The notes under the pieces were generated by a model. The model worked only from the letters and a program-made list of their open reading frames with translations, had not been told where the DNA came from and did no database searches. From NCBI GenBank assembly GCA_026129915.1, contig JAHCHD010000011.1, positions 1 through 54,845 of the forward strand: 54,845 nt of DNA, given 5' to 3'. This document shows, in pieces, positions 16,611 through 24,921 of the stretch. The position numbers and the translations under genes are program-made. The DNA comes from Bryobacterales bacterium (GTDB taxonomy: Bacteria > Acidobacteriota > Terriglobia > Bryobacterales > Bryobacteraceae). Position 1 is the stretch's first letter. Every line of letters starts with the position of its first letter.

Positions 16611-18998
16611 GTGCTTGGCGTGAACCTAGCGTTTCAGTTCTCAGACGGAGGCCTCGGATTCCCATCGGTTGCCGTCACTGCTGCCACACAGGCGAGTTCC
16701 CTCCGTCCAGGGACCGTAAGGGGGCAGTTAGCCGGGCCATTGGAGGAAGATCGGCATCCCTCAACCTTCCAACTTCTTTGGAATGGTGGTCTGCTGGCAG
16801 TGCAAGCTCCTGCACTGGAACCTCGCCTACCCGGTCGCTTAGCAAGCAGGGGGGGTAGCCCTGGAATCACGAGCAGTGGTCCATCAAGGACTGGCTGGCG
16901 GAACGCGGCCCAGGCCGGAAGGGGCACAGTAATCACTCCCTCACGCATGGCCTACGGCTTTCGCAACAGCGCGCAGACCGGCGATTCCTCCGCGCCGCGC
17001 AGCAGGAAGGATCCCCCAATTACAGTGGCGAGTTCCACACGCACGGTAACCCTGGACACGAGAAACGACCGAATGAAGAGGGCGGACTCCACCCTGTCCG
17101 GCGGAGCCTCCCAGATGGAAGCGAGTGTAGGATCGAGCCCTCCGCGCGGCGATCAACCGCCCAGCGGTCTTCCCCAGCGGTTTCTTCCATCGGGAGAAGG
17201 CGGCATAGGGAAACAAGGAGTCGGCCGAGCTGCTGAAGGCAAGGACCCGTCGGCCGTTCCCGCCGAAGTCGCCGGTCCGGCACCGATCGTCATGCCGGTT
17301 GAAGAGGACGCCTCGACTTCTTTGCTAGCGTCGCCAATCGACCTGCCGGTAAGTCGGGCCGGAGACTTGCCTGAAGGAGTGGGTGTCCCCGCGGTTCTGT
17401 CACCCCGCAACGGGGCGTCCTCGCAGGAGAGCGCCCGTGCAGCGAGACAAGCGGAAACGCAGGCTGGCCTGAGCATTGCTCCAGAGGCCTGCCCAGCAGT
17501 TCATGGACAGGCTGACGAAGCAACTCCGGTAGCAGCGCACCGGACTCGGTCTGAGAGTGTTACATCAGCTATCAGTTCCCGGCTGGTAGATGCCTCACAG
17601 GGCGATCAAGGTAGCCCGGCACGGTGGCCTGCCTGCCAACGCACGTTCGAGGTGGCCTCGCGCGAAAGCCCATCCGGGGGGCGATCCCCAGTCCTGGACG
17701 GTGCGGCCACCCTGCCCATCCGATTTGCGGATAGTCCAAGCACGAACCCAACCCCAGTCAGCGGAACCATTTTCGATGACTTGGATGCCGGCGACGGTGC
17801 AACGCATGGCATGCACCTTGCGCTTCGCACGCAGCGTTCGCCGGAGTTCCAAACCGCACTGTCGCGCCAGCGAGAAGTGTCCGCCGGAGATAGCGAAGCA
17901 CTGGGAGCCGCCCAAAGCCTGCGCCAGCGGAACGCCGCCGCCAGCGGGCTCCCCAGAAGTGCTCCAATCGAGTCCACGAAGGCCGACGAGAGCGCAAAGT
18001 TGGACCTTTCCCGCGCAATGAGTTCGGATCCTGCCGCACGTGACAGCAGCTTCGGGCGCAACGGCTCACGCCCAGCAGCGTACCAATGCGATACCGGTTA
18101 CCTCCGCGAAACCGGCAATCGGAACGGACCAGCCGAAACCGCAAACTCCCGGAAGGGCTCCGGGGGCTTCTCCCCAGGGATGGGGATCTCGATGACGACC
18201 CGTAACGCAGTTGAAGTCAGCTCGTCCGCTCACGTGGGCATGCCCGTGCACGCAGCAACTAGCCAAGAAGAATCCGCGGCAGAAGCTGATCTCCGAAGCC
18301 GGTTACTTGCTGCCTCGGGACACGGCCAGGGCGAAGGCCACGGTGGCTGCCGGTTACCTCATGCGAGTTCAATCTCGCCGCATGGGAGTGCCTCCGGAAC
18401 TCCAGTCACTGTCGGTCAGAGCTTGGCTGGCACGACGCCAGTGACGGGCAAAGCGACGCTCCCCCAAAACAGTCCGGAGCCTCTGCTGGCCGGGCGTTCC
18501 GCCGAAGCCAGCTCGGAACTCGCGCCAGCCACTCCATCCTCACCGCGATCTCTGTTCATTCGGATTCCCGCCGAGTCGCGCGAGGACGCCGTGAACTTGC
18601 GTTTCCTCCAACGAGGCGATCACATCGATGTGCGTGTGTCGTCGCCCTCAGAAGCCACGGCGCGCGAGATGCGTGAGCACTTGCCGTCGCTGCTTTCCCG
18701 CCTCCACCAGGCGGGTTTTGCCACCGAGCGCGTCGCACCACTAGACGCGCCAGAGGGAAACCCGGATGCGGCGCGGCGCGGAGATGGTTCGGGCAGTTCG
18801 CGCCAGCACGGGAATTCGCAGGAAGGCTCTGGCGACCAGAGCGCCCCACAACAGGGCCGTCGGGAACCGCAGCCAGAAGGTGCCGCACCCCAGCGGCGTG
18901 TACTTGCTGCTGAACATTTTGCCAGTCTGCTGGAGAGGTCTCAAACGGCGACGCAGGCAATCAACGATCTAAACGTGTCCCAGCAAAGGGAGTCTTGA
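16611..18998 (+). CDS. fliK: Flagellar hook-length control protein FliK-like
   Basis: Ruler and export-specificity switch for hook length. The frame codes up to 795 residues, most of it a long low-complexity, Ser/Gly/Pro/Ala-rich region with no folded motif. The C-terminal 130 residues contain a Flg_hook-type domain: LFIRIPAESREDAVNLRFLQ, HIDVRVSSPS, then REMREHLPSLLSRLHQAGFATE. The protein is followed by flgD and flgE, the standard fliK-flgD-flgE order, which supports the call. The GTG at 16611 has no clear ribosome-binding site, so the true start may lie further in. Unusually long for the family. Confidence 0.8.
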   Translation: MLGVNLAFQFSDGGLGFPSVAVTAATQASSLRPGTVRGQLAGPLEEDRHPSTFQLLWNGGLLAVQAPALEPRLPGRLASRGGSPGITSSGPSRTGWRNAAQAGRGTVITPSRMAYGFRNSAQTGDSSAPRSRKDPPITVASSTRTVTLDTRNDRMKRADSTLSGGASQMEASVGSSPPRGDQPPSGLPQRFLPSGEGGIGKQGVGRAAEGKDPSAVPAEVAGPAPIVMPVEEDASTSLLASPIDLPVSRAGDLPEGVGVPAVLSPRNGASSQESARAARQAETQAGLSIAPEACPAVHGQADEATPVAAHRTRSESVTSAISSRLVDASQGDQGSPARWPACQRTFEVASRESPSGGRSPVLDGAATLPIRFADSPSTNPTPVSGTIFDDLDAGDGATHGMHLALRTQRSPEFQTALSRQREVSAGDSEALGAAQSLRQRNAAASGLPRSAPIESTKADESAKLDLSRAMSSDPAARDSSFGRNGSRPAAYQCDTGYLRETGNRNGPAETANSRKGSGGFSPGMGISMTTRNAVEVSSSAHVGMPVHAATSQEESAAEADLRSRLLAASGHGQGEGHGGCRLPHASSISPHGSASGTPVTVGQSLAGTTPVTGKATLPQNSPEPLLAGRSAEASSELAPATPSSPRSLFIRIPAESREDAVNLRFLQRGDHIDVRVSSPSEATAREMREHLPSLLSRLHQAGFATERVAPLDAPEGNPDAARRGDGSGSSRQHGNSQEGSGDQSAPQQGRREPQPEGAAPQRRVLAAEHFASLLERSQTATQAINDLNVSQQRES

Positions 18999-19429
18999 TG
19001 ATGAACCCACTGAGTATTCTCACCCAAGCGACGCAATCCGCGATGGAAACGCGCACTGATGCCGGAGGCAGGACTTCCCGTTCCGCATCCTCAGTCAATG
19101 GTGGTCGCGTGTCCAGCGCTTCCGCCACTGGTGCCGGGTCGTCCGGCGCCGCTTCCGCCAGCAGTGCCGAATCGAGCGCTTCTGGCAGCGCCGGGAGTGG
19201 GATCGTGCCTGCCGGTGCGGCCATGAAGGAAACCTTCCTGATGCTGTTGGTGGCTCAAATCAAGAACCAGAATCCGCTAAACCCGGCCGATGGTACTGAG
19301 TTCCTCTCGCAACTCGCGCAATTCACGCAAGTAGAACAGTTGATTTCGATCCGCGAGGAACTGGAAACCCTGGCCCGTCAGAACCAGGCACTCAGCGAGG
19401 CGGCGGCAAGCAGTTTCTCAGCGCATTGA
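18998..19429 (+). CDS. flgD: Flagellar hook capping protein FlgD, short form
   Basis: Hook-cap assembly factor. The 143-residue protein has a Ser/Gly/Ala-rich leader (about 20-65), then the conserved FlgD N-terminal domain: FLMLLVAQIKNQNPLNPADGTEFLSQLAQFTQVEQL in pieces, followed by a helix. It stops right after that, so the C-terminal Ig/tudor-like domains of enterobacterial FlgD (about 230 residues) are absent. The start overlaps the fliK stop (TGATG), with GGGAG upstream; ATG at 19001 is equally possible. Confidence 0.9.
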   Translation: MMNPLSILTQATQSAMETRTDAGGRTSRSASSVNGGRVSSASATGAGSSGAASASSAESSASGSAGSGIVPAGAAMKETFLMLLVAQIKNQNPLNPADGTEFLSQLAQFTQVEQLISIREELETLARQNQALSEAAASSFSAH

Positions 19430-19610
19430 CAGCAAACTCGTTAGCACCAGGCAATAGTGCCTTTACGCCTGGCGAAAATGCGCCAGTAGCTAGCACAGGA
19501 GTTGCCGGCAGGCAAGTCCGGCGCGGGTCGGAACAGACGGCAGCGGCAGGAAAGCCTTTGCCCCAAGACGCTCCGCGCACATCATCACTAACGGAACGAG
19601 GCCCCATTTC

Positions 19611-20882
19611 ATGTTTACAGCATTCTCTTCCGCTCTCTCGGCGCTGGCCGGACACACGACCGCGGTGGACGTGGTTGGCAACAATCTGGCCAACCTGAAC
19701 ACCATCGGGTTCAAGCGCAGCGAGGTGAGCTTCTATGACCTGCTGTCTCGCACCCTAGGCGCGAGCGGCCAGACCCAGGTGGGCATGGGCGTAGGACGCC
19801 CTTTCACAAGCCGGCAGTTCAACCAGGGTGCAATCCAGACCACATCGGGGCGTCTCGACGCGGCCATCCAAGGGGAGGGCTTCTTTGTCGTAAAAGACGC
19901 CAACGGAGGCGTCCTCTATACGCGTGCTGGCAACTTCAAGAAGACTGCTGACGGCACCATGGTGACCGCCACCGGCGAGCGCGTGCAGGGTTGGGTGGCC
20001 GACGCCGATGGAAACGTGCTCTCCGCGGGAGCGGTGGGAGACATCCGTCTGCCCGAGGGGAGTCTGAGGCCCGCCACGGCGACGCAGAACCTGTTTCTCA
20101 CGATGAATTTGAACGCCGCCGCGAACGCCGACGTCACCTCGCAGTTCAAGGTGCCGGTGCGTGTGTTTGACTCGCTGGGCAATGAACTCATAGTCACCCT
20201 GAACTATGAGAAGACGGGCGTTAATGCGTGGCAAGTCTGGGCAGATCCGCTTGACCCGGCGATTGGCACGATTGCGCCTGACGACACCGCTAAGGTGGAT
20301 CTGGAATTCGACGCGAACGGCACGTTGATTACCATCGATGGCGTTGACCAGGCTGCCGATCCTCCGCCCCAGACTACTGTCGGGCTTGCATTGTCAGGGC
20401 TAAGCTCGGGCGCCGTGGACTTCACCGTGGACCTGAACTACTTCGCGCCAACTGGCGCCCCACTGGTCTCTCAATATGCGCAATCTTCAGCCATCGCGGG
20501 ACTGGTGCAGGACGGGCAACCGGCGGCACAACTTTCGAGGGTAGCCATTGGCGATAACGGCGTACTGTTGGCGCAGTATTCCGATGGTACCGAAGCGATC
20601 ATCGGTCAACTTGCGCTGGCCAGCGTGGGCAATCCGGAAACGCTGGTGGCAGTGGGGAACAACGCGTTTCGCGTCAGCGCGAACTCCGCCGAACCGGTCA
20701 TCGGCGCGGCGGGTACCGGCGGACGAGGCACGATTGTTGGAGGTGCAACCGAAGCATCCGGAGCGGACATGGCCCGGGAGTTCACCAACCTTATCGTTTA
20801 CCAGCGCGGCTATCAGGCGAATGCGCGCGTCATCACCACGGCCGACGAACTCAGCGCCGAAACCATCAACCTCAAGCGGTAG
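19611..20882 (+). CDS. flgE: Flagellar hook protein FlgE
   Basis: Hook subunit, 423 residues. The N-terminus has the rod/hook signature (MFTAFSSALSALAGHTTAVD, VGNNLANLNTIGFKRSEV), the middle has the D1/D2 domains with GEGFFVVKDANGGVLYTRAGNF, and the C-terminus ends REFTNLIVYQRGYQANARVITTADEL. GAGG lies about 11 bases before the ATG. The 180 bases between flgD and flgE contain no gene but include a 6-bp inverted repeat (CCAGGC/GCCTGG). Confidence 0.94.
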   Translation: MFTAFSSALSALAGHTTAVDVVGNNLANLNTIGFKRSEVSFYDLLSRTLGASGQTQVGMGVGRPFTSRQFNQGAIQTTSGRLDAAIQGEGFFVVKDANGGVLYTRAGNFKKTADGTMVTATGERVQGWVADADGNVLSAGAVGDIRLPEGSLRPATATQNLFLTMNLNAAANADVTSQFKVPVRVFDSLGNELIVTLNYEKTGVNAWQVWADPLDPAIGTIAPDDTAKVDLEFDANGTLITIDGVDQAADPPPQTTVGLALSGLSSGAVDFTVDLNYFAPTGAPLVSQYAQSSAIAGLVQDGQPAAQLSRVAIGDNGVLLAQYSDGTEAIIGQLALASVGNPETLVAVGNNAFRVSANSAEPVIGAAGTGGRGTIVGGATEASGADMAREFTNLIVYQRGYQANARVITTADELSAETINLKR

Positions 20883-20954
20883 GATCCGCAGTGCAATAGC
20901 AGGGAGCAGGGGGATGCCGCGCGCCTCGTCGCGGAATCCCCATCGCGCAACAAT

Positions 20955-21224
20955 ATGGCCACATCCGCCCCAATCACGCAAGGCAGCCTACAGGCAATCG
21001 CTCAACATGCCGATCTCCCCATGGAGATTGAAGTGGAACTCGACCAGCGCCCAATGCTGGTGCGAGATCTGCTTGATCTCGCACCGGGCGCCGTCGTAAA
21101 GCTAACCCGGTCTGCTGGCGAGAACGTGGATGTTTGTGTAAATGGAACACGCATAGGTTTCGGAGAGATTGTGATTCTGCAGAACAAAGTGGGTGTACGC
21201 ATCACCGACTTCGACACAGAGTAG
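20955..21224 (+). CDS. fliN: Flagellar motor switch protein FliN
   Basis: C-ring protein. The 89-residue protein is a single SpoA (surface presentation of antigens) domain: LPMEIEVELDQRPMLVRDLLDLAPGAVVKL, then GENVDVCVNGTRIGFGEIVILQNKVGVRITDF. This is the classic FliN size. It sits after flgE and before fliO. FliM, which usually precedes FliN, is not present here. A second SpoA protein occurs at 29603-30463. Confidence 0.92.
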   Translation: MATSAPITQGSLQAIAQHADLPMEIEVELDQRPMLVRDLLDLAPGAVVKLTRSAGENVDVCVNGTRIGFGEIVILQNKVGVRITDFDTE

Positions 21225-21300
21225 TCTCTTCGATCGTGGTGGTTCCATCCGTGAATAGCTCCCCGGCGCTCGTCCGTCCATTGCCCATGGGAGGTTCTGC

Positions 21301-21717
21301 ATGGATATCCTGCCGGTTTGGATCTGGCCGCTTCTGGCTTGTCTGCTGGCACTCGCAATGAGGCTCTGGTTGGGCAGCAAGACTGCATCGTCTAGCGGAC
21401 AAGGGCTTCGATCGCTGCAGAGACTACTTGCGTTCTTTTTCACGTCAAGGTCCCTTCTCGGGTGGACACAGGGTTCCCATCAAGATGTGGTGCAGTTGAT
21501 TGCTCGCAAGGCCATTGGTCCTCAACACTCCATCGTGCTGGTTGCCATTTGGGGCCAGGAACTCGCCCTTAGTGTGCAGCCAGGAAGCCCACCCGTCGTA
21601 TTGGCGTCCCGATCCAGAGAATCCTCAGGGGCCTCTGATGAGATGGCTGGGTATTCCTTCGGGTGTCTTGCGAAGGTGCGCAAGGCAAAATCCGGTCAGG
21701 AGCCGCAGTGCGTCTGA
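21301..21717 (+). CDS. fliO: Flagellar export-gate assembly protein FliO-like
   Basis: Helps assemble the FliP/FliR core. The 138-residue protein has one N-terminal transmembrane helix (IWPLLACLLALAMRLWL) and a cytosolic part with the FliO-like strand pattern (HSIVLVAIWGQELALSVQPGSPPVVLA). Identification rests on this fold pattern and on the position between fliN and fliP. ATG at 21301 has GGGAGGT six bases upstream. Its stop overlaps the fliP start by ten bases. Confidence 0.75.
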   Translation: MDILPVWIWPLLACLLALAMRLWLGSKTASSSGQGLRSLQRLLAFFFTSRSLLGWTQGSHQDVVQLIARKAIGPQHSIVLVAIWGQELALSVQPGSPPVVLASRSRESSGASDEMAGYSFGCLAKVRKAKSGQEPQCV

Positions 21718-22469
21718 ACTTCCATTTCTACCCGCGTTTGCTGAGCGGCATTGCGTTGGCTACAGCGCCGGCTCTGGCTCAGCAACCCGCCGATTCGCTG
21801 CTCGGACTGCGCTTTGTGCCAGGGGCCACCGGTGTCAACGTTCCTTTGCAAATTGTGATGCTGCTCACCGCGCTGGTATTGCTGCCTGCAATGGTGATGA
21901 CCCTGACCCCCTTTCTGCGCCTTGTGGTGGTGTTTCATTTTCTCCGACAGGCGCTTGGCACGCAGACGACCCCATCCAATCAGGTGCTGGTTGGTATGTC
22001 GCTGTTCCTGACGATGCTCCTGATGCAACCCGTCGGGCAGCAAATCTACGAGGGAGCCTATCTGCCCTATGAACGCGGTCAGATCAGCTTTTCTGAGGCC
22101 CTTGATCGTACGGCTCTCCCGCTTCAGAGCTTTCTCCTCCGCTACACGCGGGAGAAGGATCTGCAACTGTTTCTGGAGATGGCTCAATTGCCCAAGCCAG
22201 CCAACGCAAGCAAGCTCCCCTTTCGGGTGGTGGCGCCAGCCTATGTCCTTTCGGAATTGCAAACCGGCTTCCAGATTGGCGCGGTGCTCTTCTTGCCCTT
22301 CCTGGTGATTGATCTGCTGGTAGCTTCCATCACGCTCTCGATCGGCATGGTGCAGCTGCCGCCGGTGATGATTTCCGCGCCATTCAAGATCCTGCTCTTC
22401 GTGCTTGCCGATGGCTGGAATCTGGTGGTGGGTTCCCTGATGAAGGGCTTCCTGGGAGGTGTTGGGTGA
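21708..22469 (+). CDS. fliP: Flagellar export-gate protein FliP
   Basis: Inner-membrane core of the type III export gate. GTG at 21708, with AGGAG six bases upstream, gives 253 residues including a cleavable signal (about 1-25, ending ALAQQP). Conserved features: QIVMLLTALVLLPAMVMTLTPFLRLVVVFHFLRQALGTQTTPSNQVLVG in pieces, and the C-terminal region VASITLSIGMVQLPPVMISAPFKILLFVLADGW. Followed directly by fliQ, whose GTG overlaps the stop. Confidence 0.96.
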   Translation: MRLNFHFYPRLLSGIALATAPALAQQPADSLLGLRFVPGATGVNVPLQIVMLLTALVLLPAMVMTLTPFLRLVVVFHFLRQALGTQTTPSNQVLVGMSLFLTMLLMQPVGQQIYEGAYLPYERGQISFSEALDRTALPLQSFLLRYTREKDLQLFLEMAQLPKPANASKLPFRVVAPAYVLSELQTGFQIGAVLFLPFLVIDLLVASITLSIGMVQLPPVMISAPFKILLFVLADGWNLVVGSLMKGFLGGVG

Positions 22470-22735
22470 CCCCGGACTCGGTTTCGGAGCTAGTGCGTGT
22501 CTGCCTTTGGACGGCGTTCTGGGTGGGTCTTCCCGTGCTCACCATCAGCTTTCTGTCCGGAGCCGTGATGAGCCTGGTGCAGGTGCTCACCAGCATGCAG
22601 GATAGCGCCTTCAATACCATCCCTAGGCTGATTGCCTTCTTTCTTGGCTTGCTGCTGTTTCTTCCCTGGATGCTCGAACGGCTCATCACCTATACCGTTT
22701 CGATTCTGGGTCACCTGGAGAAGTTTGCCCGCTAA
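22466..22735 (+). CDS. fliQ: Flagellar export-gate protein FliQ
   Basis: Small gate subunit with two transmembrane helices, 89 residues, the family size. Helix 1: VLTISFLSGAVMSLVQVLTS; helix 2: IPRLIAFFLGLLLFLPWMLERL. Start is a GTG that overlaps the fliP stop codon, so the two are coupled. Confidence 0.93.
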   Translation: MTPDSVSELVRVCLWTAFWVGLPVLTISFLSGAVMSLVQVLTSMQDSAFNTIPRLIAFFLGLLLFLPWMLERLITYTVSILGHLEKFAR

Positions 22736-22759
22736 GCGGAAGGCCATGGACCAAGGCGT

Positions 22760-23551
22760 ATGCCCGTAAGCCTGCTATTCACCGCCGAGCAGATGGTTTC
22801 CTTCCTGCTTGTACTCAGCCGCATGACGGGGCTGATGATCTTCTTGCCCGTACCTGGGCTGCGCGCCATTCCCGACACCATGCGTCCGTTAGTCGCACTG
22901 GCCCTAACGTTGCCACTGCTAGCGCGACTGCCCGCTTTGCCCGCGGAGGCCTACCAGCCCGGTACGCTGCTATTGTGGTGCGCGGCCGAGTTGACTTTCG
23001 GATTGCTGTGGGGCATCACCGTACATTTTCTGATTGAGTCTTTTGTGCTGGGTGCCCAGTTTCTCGCCCTCCAGGCTGGCTTCGGCTACGCCTCCATGGT
23101 AGACCCCTCGACGCAGGCGGACGCAGGCCTCTTGCAGATTCTGGCCCAGTTGATGGCTTCGCTTCTCTTCTTTGCCACGGGCTTGCACCGCCAAGTCCTC
23201 TTCCTGATGGCGGAGAGCATCACGCACATCGCGCCCGGACAGGTTGCAGTGAGCCTGGATACTGCGGATCGGCTGATCCAGCTTGGCGCCTCCATGCTTG
23301 AGGTAGCCACACGGCTGGCCATGCCGCTGCTGGCCTTGCTGCTGCTCATCGATTTGGCACTCGCACTTCTAGGCAGGGTGCAGGCGCAGTTGCAGCTGCT
23401 GCCTCTGGTGTTCCCCGCCAAACTCGTGGCTAGTCTGTTCGTGCTGGGATTGCTCACCGGCGCGTATACCCGCGTGTTTCAGGGTTTCGCCCGAGAGATC
23501 ATCCGATTTTTGAATGGAGTTGTCCTGGGAGCTGGCGCGAGTCCCGGCTAG
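22760..23551 (+). CDS. fliR: Flagellar export-gate protein FliR
   Basis: Inner-membrane gate subunit, 263 residues with about six hydrophobic segments. Family features: FLLVLSRMTGLMIFLPVPGLRAIPDTMRPLVALALTL in pieces near the N-terminus and GFGYASMVDPSTQADAGLLQILAQLMASLLFFATGLHR in the middle. Position between fliQ and flhB confirms the call. Confidence 0.94.
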   Translation: MPVSLLFTAEQMVSFLLVLSRMTGLMIFLPVPGLRAIPDTMRPLVALALTLPLLARLPALPAEAYQPGTLLLWCAAELTFGLLWGITVHFLIESFVLGAQFLALQAGFGYASMVDPSTQADAGLLQILAQLMASLLFFATGLHRQVLFLMAESITHIAPGQVAVSLDTADRLIQLGASMLEVATRLAMPLLALLLLIDLALALLGRVQAQLQLLPLVFPAKLVASLFVLGLLTGAYTRVFQGFAREIIRFLNGVVLGAGASPG

Positions 23552-23596
23552 GTACAACGCGCGATCCCGCAAGCTCCCCATCCGGCGGCGACAACG

Positions 23597-24658
23597 ATGA
23601 GCGACAAGAGCCAGAAGACAGAGAGACCCACCAAGCGCCGCGTGGACAAGGCGCGCGAAGACGGCCAGTTCGCTGTTTCGCGCGAGTTCCTGGCGAGCCT
23701 GCAGTTCGTGGGCTTTCTTGCTCTGTTCGTGGTGCAGGCGCCACGACTGCTTCAGACGATGGTGGAGTTGCTTCGCTTCAGCTTCACGGAAGCGTTTCGC
23801 CCGCACCACACCGTGTCCTCTCTGCATGGTGCGATTCTGTCGCTGGCCTACCAGGTCGGCGCGCCGCTGGTTTGGGTCGGACTCGGCGTGGCGATGCTCA
23901 CGATGCTGTTTCAGCTCCTGCAAACCCGCTTCGGCTTCAGCGCCAAGCGTCTGCAACCTGACTTGAAGAAACTGAACCCGCTAAAAAAGGCCAAGGACAC
24001 CCTTGCACAGAATTGGCCTCAGTGCCTGAAGGCGCTCGTCTTACTGCCTCTATTCTGCTGGATTGTCTATACCATGGCCCGGGAGGAGTTGGATCTCTAT
24101 CTCCAACTACCCTTCATGGCTCTGCGCCAGGGTCTGGAAGCAACGGGGACGAGCGTCCGTACGCTGTTGTGGCGCGCCTCGGGGCTGTTTCTCGTACTTG
24201 GCATCATTGACTTCGCACGCTCCCACTATCGCTACCAGCGTGACCTGCGCATGAGCCGCCAGGAGATTCGCGACGAAATGAAGGAAGTGGAAGGGCATCC
24301 CATGATCAAAGCCCGTATGCGCCGCCTGCAGCGCGAGATGCTACGCAAACAGATGTTACGCGAAGTGCCTACTGCCACGGCCATCATCGTCAATCCCACC
24401 CATTTTGCCGTCGCGATTCGCTATGAACCGCAATCCATGCAAGCCCCTCGCGTGGTGGCTAGCGGTCTCGATCACCTCGCCCTGCGGATCCGTCAGCTAG
24501 GCCGCCGACATGACGTGCCCATCATCGAGAACCCTCCGCTCGCCCAGGCGCTCTATCGCAACGCCCAGGTTGGGCAGGAGATCCCAGAGCAGCTCTATCG
24601 CGCAGTCGCCGAAGTGCTTGCCTACGTGTTTCAACTGAAACAACAGCGGCGCTTCTGA
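23597..24658 (+). CDS. flhB: Flagellar export switch protein FlhB
   Basis: Gate component that switches export from rod/hook to filament substrates by self-cleavage. The 353-residue protein begins KTERPTKRRVDKAREDGQFAVSRE, has four membrane segments, and carries the autocleavage motif NPTH at about 266-269 followed by FAVAIRYEPQSMQAPRVVASG. Length and motifs are normal, so the substrate switch should work. Confidence 0.96.
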   Translation: MSDKSQKTERPTKRRVDKAREDGQFAVSREFLASLQFVGFLALFVVQAPRLLQTMVELLRFSFTEAFRPHHTVSSLHGAILSLAYQVGAPLVWVGLGVAMLTMLFQLLQTRFGFSAKRLQPDLKKLNPLKKAKDTLAQNWPQCLKALVLLPLFCWIVYTMAREELDLYLQLPFMALRQGLEATGTSVRTLLWRASGLFLVLGIIDFARSHYRYQRDLRMSRQEIRDEMKEVEGHPMIKARMRRLQREMLRKQMLREVPTATAIIVNPTHFAVAIRYEPQSMQAPRVVASGLDHLALRIRQLGRRHDVPIIENPPLAQALYRNAQVGQEIPEQLYRAVAEVLAYVFQLKQQRRF

Positions 24659-24921
24659 AGATCTGATATCGTTTCACGACCTTCTACCCCGGGTATTGCC
24701 CTAAAGTGTCCGAGTGAATCCGCCGATGCCCCACATGGCACTACCGCACCTGGAAGCAGAGGTGCCGAGCAGATTGCCGGAACTGCAAAGAATCATTGCG
24801 AAGGAACTCTGCCTACAGATGCCATGAAGAGGTCCCTTATAGCGATAGTTCGCGGACGGGCAGTCCCCGTAGTCCTGGCCGCTGAACTAGTGCCTTCGCA
24901 ATTGCCCGCCTAGGTCCATCC
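24659..24921. other. Gap between flhB and flhA
   Basis: About 260 bases without a supported gene. It contains a sigma-28-like promoter element (separate entry). Confidence 0.5.
24702..24729 (+). promoter_or_regulatory. Sigma-28-like promoter element upstream of flhA
   Basis: TAAAGTGT (24702-24709) and GCCGATGC (24722-24729) resemble the sigma-28 consensus TAAAGTTT and GCCGATAA. The gap is 12 bases instead of 11. It lies in a 262-base gap, about 190 bases upstream of flhA; fliA is encoded in the same run. Confidence 0.4.

Noticed and set aside
19430..19610. Separate small gene between flgD and flgE
   Set aside because: The open frame there begins at TTG within the flgD end, has no ribosome site and runs into the flgE frame out of phase.
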